A DNA stretch of 64,000 nt, from the NCBI GenBank assembly GCA_903813345.2, contig CAIIXF020000008.1, positions 21,190,822 through 21,254,821 of the forward strand. Reading direction: 5' to 3'. Both the position numbers and the translations under genes were made by a program. Of the stretch, positions 48,601 through 54,100 are shown piece after piece. Origin of the DNA: Owenia fusiformis (taxonomy: Eukaryota > Annelida > Polychaeta > Sabellida > Oweniidae). Each line of letters starts with the position of its first letter. The first letter of the stretch is position 1. The notes under the pieces are model-generated. The model did not search any database and was not told the DNA's origin. It was given only the letters and a program-made list of their open reading frames with translations.

Positions 48601-49687
48601 GTCAATTGTCTCCCTTTTATAAATGCGTGACGATCTATGATATACTAATGCTATATAACAGTTAGAGGCACAACAACCTTGAGCCTGTGAACCCTTGACA
48701 TTGCTCAAGATTATTCTGGGATCAGGCCTTTTAAACTAAACAGTGAGCAACACCAGAAACGAGCGTTCGATTTGCTAAACGATATGGTTCACCCTTTTAC
48801 ATGATGACAAGTTAACTGTGCCTTATCAACAGTGAAAAAGAAGACATATTGTTATAGTCTCCAACTTTTTTGTGAATGGTGATTGCTTGTTAGTATTTGG
48901 CGATAGGCATCTATAACATTTTCCATGTTAATGTCTTGTATGTTTTTTTGTTTATAAGTTATAAGAATTTACATGTTTTTGTTCTAGAGAGAAGTGTCTG
49001 ATCGCTAGGTGTGCAGAGGTGTGTGAGCTCATCATGGGTGTGTCCCGCACCCTGGTGGAGCTCAGTGTCAACAAGGAGGAGTTCGTGCTCATGAAGGCAA
49101 TGTGTCTCATCAATGCAGGTCAGTGGACACAGTGTACAATTAACTATGGGTGACACTTCATGAAATTCTATATCCTCAGTAAAGAGTTAGAGCAAAAATT
49201 CTTCACAGCAAGCTATCTCTATTCAGAGGCTAGATCTTCTCATTCAGTATAGTGTTAATATCTGTTGCTAATGTTGCATTTGTTGTATTGAAAATCCATC
49301 TCAATAATGCAAGTGATCTGTCTATATGTTACAGAGATCAAGATACTGGATAGCAGACCAAGGATCTTGCAGATACAAGACATGCTTGTTGATGCCTTGA
49401 GGGATACCACTCAACGTCACTATGCTGGCGATGTACGACGTCTTAGTCGCCTTCTTCTCCTGATGCCCCACATACGCCATGCATCACTGAGGGGGGTGGC
49501 ACTTCTGTATAGCATTAAGAACGAATCGTCAATTCCGATATGTGATCTGTTGAGGGAGATGCTGGATGCCCAAAGCATCTCGCAGCGTAATGCACTGCGT
49601 AACCCTAGCCAAAGTTTGATACCAACCCATCCTGGTTTAGCACAGCCACCCTCACAGCCACCGCCCCACCCTCCACACTTGCCATGA
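12405..49687 (+). CDS. ER: Estrogen receptor (NR3A-type nuclear receptor), whole spliced gene
   Basis: This is a ligand-regulated or constitutive nuclear transcription factor that binds estrogen response elements as a dimer. Ten coding positions join in frame, with two alternatives at position 6: 12405-12673, 13311-14302, 42711-43105, 43366-43473, 44047-44163, 44411-44529 or 44607-44713, 47349-47535, 47973-48114, 48988-49118 and 49335-49687. Every junction has GT/AG and matching phase. The predicted protein is 913 residues with the first hinge exon and 909 with the second, against about 600 in vertebrate ER-alpha. Domains: A/B 1-528, two C4 zinc fingers 535-595 with P-box CEGCKA, hinge from 604, ligand-binding domain about 644-870, proline-rich F tail to 913. 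Introns in the DBD and LBD sit where vertebrate ESR1 has them. The second finger argues for ER over ERR. Confidence 0.93.
12674..13310 (+). other. Receptor intron 1
   Basis: 637 bp, from GTAAGT to CTGACTCCAG. AT-rich, with no repeat or RNA gene recognised. Confidence 0.8.
13311..14302 (+). CDS. ER: Receptor exon 2: long low-complexity A/B region
   Basis: 992 nt, residues 67 to about 397. It starts in phase 0 and ends with two bases (AG) before GTGAGT; the first base of exon 3 completes an Arg codon. The first two thirds are rich in Ser, Gln, His and Pro and look disordered. The last third looks more ordered: [16 protein letters not shown], then proline-rich [11 protein letters not shown], then a helical block with five consecutive Ala around residue 362 ([16 protein letters not shown]). 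Nothing here matches a domain I recognise. It probably carries ligand-independent activation function (AF-1). Frame continuity and good splice sites support it as real coding sequence. Confidence 0.85.
14303..16100 (+). other. Receptor intron 2, first part
   Basis: The donor is AG|GTGAGT. The whole intron runs to 42710 and its mobile elements are listed separately. No extra coding exon was recognised here. Confidence 0.6.
16105..16216 (+). repeat. Dispersed repeat ending CATGTTAATGCCTTGT
   Basis: Contains repeated GTTGGTGTTTGGTGT words, then GGTGGTGACATTTTGCATG and the TTAATGCCTTGT tail. Related copies are at 27655-27822, 39050-39135 and 48845-48945. The family is unknown. The uninterrupted tail here shows what the 27.7 kb copy looked like before its insertion. 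Confidence 0.75.
16217..17066 (+). other. Intron 2, nothing recognised
   Basis: AT-rich, without a supported feature. Confidence 0.5.
17067..17845. repeat. Nested inverted-repeat region in intron 2
   Basis: The outer arms contain TGAGCGGGTGAT near 17097 and its complement ATCACCCGCTCA near 17777. Inside, a 120-bp hairpin has arms at about 17648-17705 and 17713-17770, with AATATTCCATTCCA and TGAATACATG against their complements. The sequence TGACGTCA occurs twice (about 17320 and 17382), and TGTATATACCACG is directly duplicated near 17265-17291. It may be a foldback transposon; TSDs were not resolved. Confidence 0.65.
17846..18447 (+). other. Intron 2, nothing recognised
   Basis: No supported feature. 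AT-rich. Confidence 0.45.
18456..21334 (+). mobile_element. hAT element copy B, split by a 2.4-kb insertion
   Basis: TIRs are TAGTGGTGCAACTCG and GAGTTGCACCACTA. CTGATAAG is duplicated at 18448-18455 and 21335-21342, so these two distant ends belong to one 8-bp-TSD insertion. The first 320 bp match copy A (6824-7270) through GTATCTATTT. The last 125 bp resume with GGTCTTCGAACAGTCG, which in copy A follows directly. The sequence between, about 18773-21210, is absent from copy A. Either it is a later insertion or copy A is a deletion product of this longer form. Confidence 0.85.
18773..21210. mobile_element. Sequence inserted in hAT copy B, origin unknown
   Basis: It is bounded by ATTT on both sides. 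The contents are mixed: GCAGGGGGCGAGTGTCCG near 18783, a 12-C run near 19640, CAGGCCCGGAAATAAGGGG near 20104, a perfect 10-bp-stem hairpin CGGCCGATGA/TCATCGGCCG at 20594-20617, and a mariner-like end GGAACACCCTGTA near 20752. The minus-strand frame 19267-19503 (78 codons) does not resemble a transposase. It may be several nested insertions. Confidence 0.5.
21343..22178 (+). other. Intron 2, nothing recognised
   Basis: AT-rich, without a supported feature. Confidence 0.5.
22184..23032. mobile_element. Foldback element copy 1, 849 bp, 5-bp target duplication
   Basis: Almost the whole element is one palindrome. It starts CACCCTATGCAGACAGAGCC and ends with the exact complement, with arms of about 420 bp meeting near 22610. 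GTTAC is duplicated at 22179-22183 and 23033-23037. Each arm carries GGGTGCGGAG/CTCCGCACCC blocks near both its outer end and the centre. No coding sequence. The 63-codon minus frame near 22188-22379 recurs as a translation of the arm in each copy and is not a gene. A near-identical copy is at 38104-38954. Confidence 0.95.
23038..24773 (+). other. Intron 2, nothing recognised
   Basis: AT-rich. The 81-codon frame at 23784-24029 has no recognisable protein character. Confidence 0.45.
24782..25185 (+). mobile_element. hAT MITE, 404 bp, 8-bp target duplication
   Basis: Ends are TAGAGGTGTCAC and GTGACACCCCTA. GTATTTGG is duplicated at 24774-24781 and 25186-25193. Subterminal GGGTCGG and CCGACCC words are repeated in inverted orientation, as is usual for hAT transposase binding sites. 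No coding sequence. Confidence 0.9.
25194..27046 (+). other. Intron 2, nothing recognised
   Basis: AT-rich, without a supported feature. Confidence 0.45.
27047..27465 (+). repeat. Dispersed element with ATGCGAGTAG ends
   Basis: Starts ATGCGAGTAG and ends CTACTCGCAT, an inverted pair. The right two thirds, including AGAAGTCACATTTTC, AATATGACATCA and TTAATGACGTAATCAAGAT, match 62386-62636 in reverse orientation. The superfamily was not determined; no clear TSD. Confidence 0.7.
27655..27822 (+). repeat. Dispersed repeat copy interrupted by a MITE
   Basis: Contains GGTGGCATTTTTCATG and, after the insertion, AATGCCTTG. It is the same family as 16105-16216. In the uninterrupted copies the sequence reads straight through CATGTTAATGCC. 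Confidence 0.75.
27705..27809. mobile_element. PIF/Harbinger-like MITE, 105 bp, TTA target duplication
   Basis: The arms are CTCGGGGTAGTTATC and GATAACTACCCCGAG. TTA is present at 27702-27704 and 27810-27812 but only once in the related uninterrupted repeat at 16199-16216. The 3-bp TTA duplication is the hallmark of PIF/Harbinger elements. The comparison gives a natural empty site. Confidence 0.8.
27823..30090 (+). other. Intron 2, nothing recognised
   Basis: No exon or transposon end could be supported. The 87-codon minus-strand frame at 29457-29720 has no recognisable character. Confidence 0.45.
30091..31105 (+). repeat. Minisatellite, 123-bp unit
   Basis: The anchor TTCATCACAAATTTTC recurs at 30488, 30611, 30734, 30857 and 30980, exactly 123 bp apart, with diverged copies before this. 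The unit contains smaller related words of about 20 bp (TTCTCACATCTTT, CCAGTT), so it grew from a shorter repeat. Because 123 is divisible by three, a hydrophobic frame of 183 codons stays open on the + strand (30562-31113). Its 41-residue repetition is a by-product of the array. Confidence 0.95.
31106..31680 (+). other. Intron 2, nothing recognised
   Basis: AT-rich, without a supported feature. Confidence 0.45.
31681..31752 (-). pseudogene. tRNA-like sequence, probably SINE head or tRNA pseudogene
   Basis: The minus strand reads an A box (TAGCTCAGCGGTAGC) and a B box (GGATTCGATCC) at tRNA spacing. The acceptor arms (5' GCCCGTA against 3' TTCAGGC) do not pair, and the D and T stems are broken. 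A functional tRNA is unlikely; a tRNA-derived SINE or decayed tRNA fits better. Confidence 0.55.
31753..34137 (+). other. Intron 2; dispersed fragment near 33310-33500
   Basis: At about 33310-33500 the words GCACCCACCTGAG, TTTGTACCCACT and CACCCACTTGAGAAAAAATC recur near 8280-8345 and 37865-37915, marking an unnamed dispersed repeat. Otherwise AT-rich, with no exon recognised. Confidence 0.45.
34138..34443. repeat. Direct duplication with a third inverted piece
   Basis: About 100 bp starting CTCGGTTTGGAGAA occurs at about 34138 and again at about 34299, with the shared core GTTCATCAGTCTACT. The complement of the core (GTAGACTGATGAACTTCATT) is at 34422-34443, so the second copy and the inverted piece can form a hairpin. 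Confidence 0.8.
34444..35460 (+). other. Intron 2, nothing recognised
   Basis: No supported feature. Confidence 0.45.
35461..35575 (+). repeat. Dispersed repeat fragment shared with 7279-7385
   Basis: Contains CTGCTCGGAG, TATAAGTTTTTACAAACCGG and CCAAGTATGGGATAAAG, as at 7279-7385. Downstream, AAAAGTTGCG recurs several times up to about 36180, but no ends were found. Confidence 0.7.
35576..36707 (+). other. Intron 2, nothing recognised apart from AAAAGTTGCG words
   Basis: The words AAAAGTTGCG near 35727, 35752 and 36110 hint at an old element. No TIR or TSD was found. Confidence 0.4.
36708..37275 (+). pseudogene. Decayed mariner element with transposase remnant
   Basis: The ends TACAGGGTGTTTCATAAAAC and GGAACACCCTGTA form long inverted repeats that continue inward through GCAACCCAC/GTGGGTTGC and AATGCATATCTTT, beginning and ending in TA. 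Near 36982-37029 the + strand translates [16 protein letters not shown], like the C-terminal part of mariner/IS630-type transposases. The frame then breaks with stops, and most of the transposase, including the catalytic D residues, is missing. The element is about 570 bp against roughly 1.3 kb for an intact one. Confidence 0.8.
37425..37741. mobile_element. piggyBac-like MITE, 317 bp, TTAA target site
   Basis: Ends are CCCTTTCACGACG and CGTCGGGAAAGGG, each directly flanked by TTAA (37421-37424 and 37742-37745). TTAA duplication with CCC...GGG ends is the piggyBac pattern. A subterminal ACGATAGGCTCC is duplicated near the left end. No coding sequence. Confidence 0.8.
37746..38098 (+). other. 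Intron 2, dispersed repeat fragment
   Basis: Near 37865-37915 TATTTGTACTCACTTC and AAAATGAAAAAAATCATG resemble 33385-33420. Otherwise nothing is recognised. Confidence 0.4.
38104..38954. mobile_element. Foldback element copy 2, 851 bp, 5-bp target duplication
   Basis: Nearly identical to 22184-23032, with the same CACCCTATGCAGACAGAGCC ends and palindromic 420-bp arms meeting near 38530. TAGTT is duplicated at 38099-38103 and 38955-38959. The intact duplications and the few differences between copies indicate recent insertion. Both copies lie in the same receptor intron. Confidence 0.95.
38960..40335 (+). other. Intron 2; one dispersed repeat copy at 39050-39135
   Basis: 39050-39135 belongs to the family of 16105-16216 (GGCAGGTGGTAAC, TTAATGCCTTGTG). 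No exon recognised. Confidence 0.5.
40336..40730. mobile_element. Foldback MITE of about 395 bp
   Basis: The left arm CTACAGCCCATTTCA and the right arm TGAAATGGGCTGTAG begin an inverted repeat that continues for over 100 bp per side, including CATTGTGCAATAATA against TATTATTGCACAATG. TAAGT at 40331-40335 and 40731-40735 is a possible 5-bp duplication. No coding sequence. Confidence 0.8.
40731..42710 (+). other. End of intron 2
   Basis: A degenerate repeat of about 30 bp (CAGGYACCATGATATAAAGC) lies at about 40975-41110. The intron ends TGTTTCAG at 42710. In the last 47 bases an ATG-started frame (42664) runs open into exon 3 in the receptor frame. Confidence 0.6.
42711..43105 (+). CDS. ER: Receptor exon 3: Pro/His/Gln/Met-rich A/B region
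   Basis: 395 nt; the first base completes the Arg codon begun in exon 2 and the last base starts Gly 529. It begins [20 protein letters not shown], continues with KTEPISEEP, then a His/Pro/Gln/Met-rich tract, and ends [14 protein letters not shown] just before the zinc fingers. Low complexity suggests a disordered activation surface. The donor is GTAAGT. A minus-strand frame at 42791-43036 overlaps and is an artefact of the compositional bias. Confidence 0.9.
43106..43365 (+). other. Receptor intron 3
   Basis: 260 bp, GTAAGT to ATCATTTAG. Phase 1. Nothing inside. Confidence 0.9.
43366..43473 (+). CDS. ER: Receptor exon 4: first zinc finger
   Basis: 108 nt, residues 529-564, phase 1 at both ends. 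The four zinc ligands are Cys 535, 538, 552 and 555 (CQVC and CEGC). The P-box [10 protein letters not shown] is that of ER and ERR receptors, which read AGGTCA half-sites; 3-ketosteroid receptors have GSCKV here. The exon ends within SIQG, the same position and phase as the ESR1 exon 2/3 junction. Confidence 0.97.
43474..44046 (+). other. Receptor intron 4
   Basis: 573 bp, GTACGT to TTCTTCAG. No repeat recognised. Confidence 0.9.
44047..44163 (+). CDS. ER: Receptor exon 5: second zinc finger
   Basis: 117 nt, residues 565-603, phase 1 at both ends. Zinc ligands are Cys 571, 577, 587 and 590. The D-box region is PATNT and the recognisable ER core is [14 protein letters not shown] proteins have FM after ACR, so this favours ER. 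It ends GMSKG plus one base. The donor GTAAGA matches the vertebrate exon 3/4 position. Confidence 0.97.
44411..44529 (+). CDS. ER: Receptor exon 6a: alternative hinge, first version
   Basis: 119 nt. The acceptor is TACCGTAG and the donor AAG|GTAGAT is rather weak. Joined after exon 5 it encodes residues 604-643, beginning [15 protein letters not shown], then EGKRKLME, and a Ser/Thr-rich end. It enters in phase 1 and leaves in phase 0. The TR-x-x-R start parallels exon 6b, but the canonical RKERR motif of ER hinges is missing. With this exon the protein has 913 residues. It probably replaces 6b in some transcripts; see the hinge-exon finding. Confidence 0.75.
44607..44713 (+). CDS. ER: Receptor exon 6b: alternative hinge, canonical version
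   Basis: 107 nt. The acceptor is AAAATTGTAG and the donor AAG|GTAATT. Joined directly after exon 5 it encodes 36 residues beginning [19 protein letters not shown], close to the ER hinge and C-terminal extension (human GIRKDRR...KRQRDD). It holds the likely nuclear localisation signal. Phase 1 in, phase 0 out. It cannot follow exon 6a in frame. Only 77 bases separate it from 6a, short enough to hinder splicing between the two. Confidence 0.85.
44714..47348 (+). other. Receptor intron after the hinge
   Basis: 2635 bp, GTAATT to ATTTCCAG. Vertebrate ESR1 has no intron here; its hinge and first LBD part share one exon. TAGATCTTC-type words repeat near 44780-44835. No other feature is supported. 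Confidence 0.8.
47349..47535 (+). CDS. ER: Receptor exon 7: start of the ligand-binding domain
   Basis: 187 nt from phase 0 to phase 1. It opens VKRES, where VKRE fits the sumoylation consensus, and covers helices H1-H3: [14 protein letters not shown], then a loop, then [21 protein letters not shown]. The Glu of DKELV (residue 693, codon 47496-47498) corresponds to human ER-alpha E353, which hydrogen-bonds the steroid A-ring. It ends at VPG, the same place as the ESR1 exon 4/5 boundary. Confidence 0.95.
47536..47972 (+). other. Receptor intron 7
   Basis: 437 bp, GTTTGT to ATGTTTAG. GGCCCACCCTGTATA near 47917-47931 resembles a mariner end; its partner was not found. Confidence 0.8.
47973..48114 (+). 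CDS. ER: Receptor exon 8: ligand-binding domain H4-H6
   Basis: 142 nt, phase 1 to 2. It encodes [20 protein letters not shown] and continues [20 protein letters not shown]. The signature [11 protein letters not shown] is close to human LHDQVHLLECAW. Arg 734 (codon 48056-48058) corresponds to R394, the partner of E353 in A-ring binding. It ends MCR, matching the ESR1 exon 5/6 position (LLDR). Confidence 0.96.
48115..48987 (+). other. Receptor intron 8
   Basis: 873 bp, GTATGT to TTGTTCTAG. Part of it (48845-48945) is a copy of the dispersed repeat ending CATGTTAATGYCTTGT. Confidence 0.85.
48988..49118 (+). CDS. ER: Receptor exon 9: ligand-binding domain H7-H8
   Basis: 131 nt, phase 2 to 1, residues 753-796. 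It encodes [20 protein letters not shown] and then [29 protein letters not shown] parallels human GEEFVCLKS. Five cysteines lie in this exon product. It ends LINA, matching the ESR1 exon 6/7 boundary. Confidence 0.95.
49119..49334 (+). other. Receptor intron 9
   Basis: 216 bp, GTCAGT to ATGTTACAG. Nothing inside. Confidence 0.9.
49335..49687 (+). CDS. ER: Receptor exon 10: ligand-binding domain H9-H12, F tail, stop
   Basis: 353 nt to the TGA at 49685-49687, residues 797-913. Helices 9-11 include [19 protein letters not shown]; then GVALLYSIK and the helix 12 core [13 protein letters not shown]. The AF-2 core is intact. The residue aligned to human H524 is Leu 853 (codon 49502-49504), so the D-ring hydrogen bond is lost. 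The residue aligned to Y537 is Cys 866 (codon 49541-49543). The tail after helix 12 is 40-odd residues, proline-rich ([11 protein letters not shown]). Vertebrate ESR1 codes this region in two exons (7 and 8); here it is one. Confidence 0.96.
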
Positions 49688-50714
49688 AACTATATACAAC
49701 GGATATAGGATACTATGCTACCAGGATACACCGCCAGTTATCCTTAGCTAGCTGCTCTTCAGTCGTCACCAAGACAACAGTTCTGTTTGCTGTTAACTGT
49801 CACCAAGACAACAGCTCTGTTATAAACTGTCTTGGTTGGTCTTTATTGCTAGAGTATAGCCCTTCGTCTAAATGTCAGATAGCCGCATATGTGACACTAT
49901 GTGAGCCAAACAGCACAACTACAAGAGAGGACCAAGTTGTTATAGTACAAACTCAGCTCATGGTTCTCAGGCTGTGAATCTGTGCAAATAGAAACTGTGC
50001 TGTGTCACAGTTGTGTCTAGAGAAAGCCTGTTAGAGGGCTTTGAGGTGTCCCCAGCCCTTCACACTACAGGAAGGTATCAGCAACATGGGCTATGAAAAC
50101 AGCCATAATTAACTGGAGGGAGATAGTCACGAGGAGATATTTCACCTAGGAGTGATCAGTTGTTGAAACAGGATCAAATACAATTTATCTGTTTGTAACC
50201 GTTGAATCTTGTTTTAGTAACAGCATGTCCCACTTGAGTTTATGAAATTGGAACAATTGTTGGATATTGTAAAACAATTGTTGGATATTGTACACTATTT
50301 CGTGCCATTGGAACCAAAAATATTGTGTCTATGTGCCATGCGAACAAATGGAAGCAGACATGTGATATTATGTCCATTGGGAGCATGCGTTAGACATTTT
50401 ACCCATTGGGAGCATAAGATGAATATTGTTCCATGTGGGAGCATAGATTGGATATTGTACCAAGTGGGAGCATAGATTGGATATTGTTCCAAGTGGGAGC
50501 ATAAATTGAAGAGGTGGCCATATCATCTCAGGAAACCATGAAACACATACTACCTCAATGCTTTGTGACCCATACTTGTCACTTTAAATTCGTAGATAGA
50601 GATTATTGTATATTATAAGCTCAGAATGTCTGTCTTTAATTGAGCTAATTGCCAAACACTACAAAACACTACCTGATAGTATCTGCTTGTCATTTAGAGT
50701 ACAGTCTATGCATG
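49688..50714 (+). other. Probable 3' UTR of the receptor
   Basis: It follows the stop codon without a convincing splice donor. A duplicated GTCACCAAGACAACAG lies at 49767-49815. From about 50245 to 50510 a degenerate 29-bp tandem repeat is visible (GGATATTGTWCCAAGTGGGA plus GCATAGATT), best preserved at 50430-50510. No AATAAA was found close to the stop; the nearest good AATAAA is near 52650. The length of the UTR is therefore unknown. Confidence 0.55.
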
Positions 50715-50722
50715 GTAAAGAG

Positions 50723-51184
50723 TAGGGGTGAGACGAGTCGAAAAAATCCGATTCGAGTCGAATCTGATTTGAGTCAGAAAATGACGATTCGAGTTTCGAA
50801 TCCGTTTCGAGTCAGATAAAGTGCGAACAACATCGCCTTTGACCGTTCGTATTTTTAATGCGTCAATGGTGGAAAGCCGAAAATATAAACAAACACAATT
50901 CGTCGTAAGTTTATTCTGATTTTATTACATATATTCTTTCATTTATGTGTACATACAATATAATAATTTAATACAAGCATATCCAAGTCATTGAAACTTA
51001 TATATTCAACGCAATATAGAGTAAAAACATGCATATTGACAGTATTTTTCTGAATTTTTTTATTTTTTCGAATTTTTTTCTCAACTCGAAAATGATTCGA
51101 TTCATCAACTTCGGCTCGATTCGACTCGACTCGAAGCCCCAAACCCGCGAGTCCTCGACTCATCGGGTTGTCGTCTCACCCCTA
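50723..51184 (+). mobile_element. hAT MITE, 462 bp, 8-bp target duplication, in putative 3' UTR
   Basis: Ends are TAGGGGTGAGACGA and TCGTCTCACCCCTA. GTAAAGAG is duplicated at 50715-50722 and 51185-51192. Subterminal ATTCGAGTCGAA-type words are repeated and inverted. If the receptor transcript runs to the AATAAA near 52650, this element is transcribed in its 3' UTR. Confidence 0.92.
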
Positions 51185-51192
51185 GTAAAGAG

Positions 51193-54100
51193 TCAAGAAC
51201 TGGCTGAAGGTGAGCCAATTGTCCATTGATTATTATAGGGCAATTTTTGAGCTTTGCATTATACTGTACCTATAAAGCTATTAGATAGTGTTAAGTTGAT
51301 ACTGTTTGATAGTGTTCTGTGCCATAACTGTGAATTCACTACCTACTGTGCCATATTGTTGGAGGTGAAACCTTATATGCTTAAAGTATGCTTTATTTTA
51401 TAAATATTTAAACAGTGTACAATATGATATGAAATACAGAAATGTAATTCTGACTTCTTTGTAACAGAGTCACATAGTTTACTATGTGAACAAATATGAA
51501 ATTCAAAAAATTTTCATTGATTTGATTTGTGATTAAATTATGATGTCCTTAAATAGGTGGTAATATATTTAGAATATTGTATTCATAAATACCTGTGAAC
51601 TTTTCCCAGCTCTGATTCATTTTTTTTGTCACAAGAAAAGGCATTTCAACCCACCTGACAAAAATTTAGTAAGATGTGAAATACCAATTCAAATTTGGGA
51701 AGAAATGCTCTAAACATTTAACTTTTCACCCATGCTTCTTCAAATTTTTGGTTATGGAGTTGATGACAAATTAAAAAATTAAAGTCCCCGTTCTCACAAC
51801 TAGGCTCAAATAATGAGGGAGGGGGGTGAAGTTGTATCGGTTGTACACTGTTTGAAACAGAATTTATTATGTAGCTTGTACATACTAGCTGCTTATTGTG
51901 CCATTGAATGTGCCATATAACTGGCATAGACTGCCATGTACATGTATTGTATAGATATATATATAACGCCACTCTCAATTTTCTGTGCCATAGGAGCGTT
52001 ACTGGTAAAATTCTGCAAGCCATAGCTATTATTATGTGATTATTGTCGAGAGGGTACAACAGAAATCTGCCATTGTGTACCATATTTACTCAGTTGATTG
52101 TAAAATAGTAATGTAAGTGTACATTAGGTACTATTAGGTATTAATTTCTGCAATATAATACTTTGGAATTTCATACATCATATATTTGAATGTGCATTTT
52201 TGAAAACAGACCATGTTGTAGTAATGGGTTTATGGTGCTTTACTAGATTTTGAATCCTGCATTTTAAAAAATCACTGTTATATTATTCTTAGTGTTAAAA
52301 GATGCATTTACGAATGTCGCGTTTTGAAACAAAAAAGAAATCTAATAATGCTATGTGATTATGAAATTATTGTACTTATTCATTCCAATCAAAGATACCT
52401 ATCTTTGATATTGGCTTTGTATGAAGAAGATGTCTTCAATGAAGTATGGTTGTATACTTGTGGTTCATACATTTGACTCATGTCATAAATGCTTTTGCTT
52501 ATTTGTGTTTGTATAGTATTTGTACGAGTGAGAGAGCATAATACTATTGTTAAAATACTCATTGTGATTCTCATAATCATCTGGAACTCCAGAATATGGG
52601 AGATTCTATGAGTATAATAACCAAGGGGTAAACCTTAAAGGCAAGTGTAAATAAATAAAATGTTTAGCAGCACATCCTCTTGATCTAATCTACAGGTAGA
52701 CATAAAAAATAAAATCAAAATCTAAAATTTTAAATAGCTCTCTGAATTATGACAGACTCTATGAATTTTGTTGTATAAAGATAGATTTCGAGAAGATTAC
52801 ATCATAATTGAGCAAGTTATTCAAAACATGGATTATAATTTTGTTTTTTGTACGACCCTGTTTTTCAAATTATATATAATCAGTAAGCCACGCAGCAATC
52901 ACAATTCTAACATACATGTAATTCATCTATTTTGGCTTCAATGTATATTTAATTTATTCATGTACAAAAATTTTGACTCTCTTCAAACAAAGACAAGATG
53001 ACGCTAAACATAGAATTTATTGCTCTGGCCTGGCTACATTCAGCTCCTAAAATTATCATTTGCTCTGCTTAATATCAGAATCAAAACAAATATGAAATAA
53101 TCTAGAAAGTGAGTTGTTCGATTCCATTGTGTGAATCCCTCCTATTGTAACAATACACTGTATTTGCAATGGTTGAGATTATGTGTATCGTATATATTTG
53201 AAAAAGATCTCAATTTCATTGGATGAAATTAATTAAGTAGAAACTGGATACTTGTCTGCATAACCTTGTTTCAATAAAATAGCACCTGGAAAGTGTTACA
53301 TTCATAATTCTATTGTATAATGAAATGGTGTTCTTGAACAATATTACATTTTGTATCGATTTATGAGATTTAAGTAAAGTTTGTTAACTGGAATAACGTC
53401 TCTGATCCACAGTAGGATGATACTAAAAGATGTTATCCGTAAACTTTGATTAAGGAGATTCTGGATCATTAACTCATAAACAAATTAATCCATAAGATGT
53501 TCTGTTTTATAATGTACCCTTCTATGTAACCCCAAAGGTTGTTGTTTCTCAACATTCTTAAATAAGAGATACTTAAATCAACTGTTCATGATAAGAGAAC
53601 AATAGAATTAGGAATTCAAGTTTTAAGAATGCTTTGAGAAACATACCCCAGCTTCATATTCCTTTTTAAGTAGTTCATATATATATGCCTTTAGATTAAC
53701 ATTGTGATAGTCAAACTTAACTGTGATGCTATGTGATTGAGACAGATTTGTAATATTATACTGGCGAACATTTCTGTTGAGAGAGCATTAGCATCACACG
53801 TGGCAATGCTTTTTGGCATATCTGTGAATTGACTCTGTATTCTGTCTTTACTAAATAGCAGTGCCCACATAAAGGTTAGGTACACTGATATTTGTAGGAC
53901 TTGGACGTGAACATGTCTCTTTATATCATATATCAATATAAACAAGAGAAGTGTTTTCCTCCGGGTATGCAGCACAACCTTATTTGATAAAATGTTCCAT
54001 AAAAACATATGAGAACATGTACATTTTATGAAAAATATTTGAGTTAATATCATTTGGGTGTTTTTGAATGAAAGCTTTCTTCACACTGCAAACATTCTCT

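Noticed and set aside
43366-49687. Identity as an estrogen-related receptor (ERR)
   Set aside because: The P-box is shared, but ACRLRRC in the second finger, the hinge 6b and the LBD helix 3/12 sequences fit ER; ERR has ACRFMKC.
49684-49977. 97-codon frame whose ATG overlaps the receptor stop codon
   Set aside because: No recognisable domain, includes a local duplication, and a dicistronic reading is not expected here. It is probably UTR.
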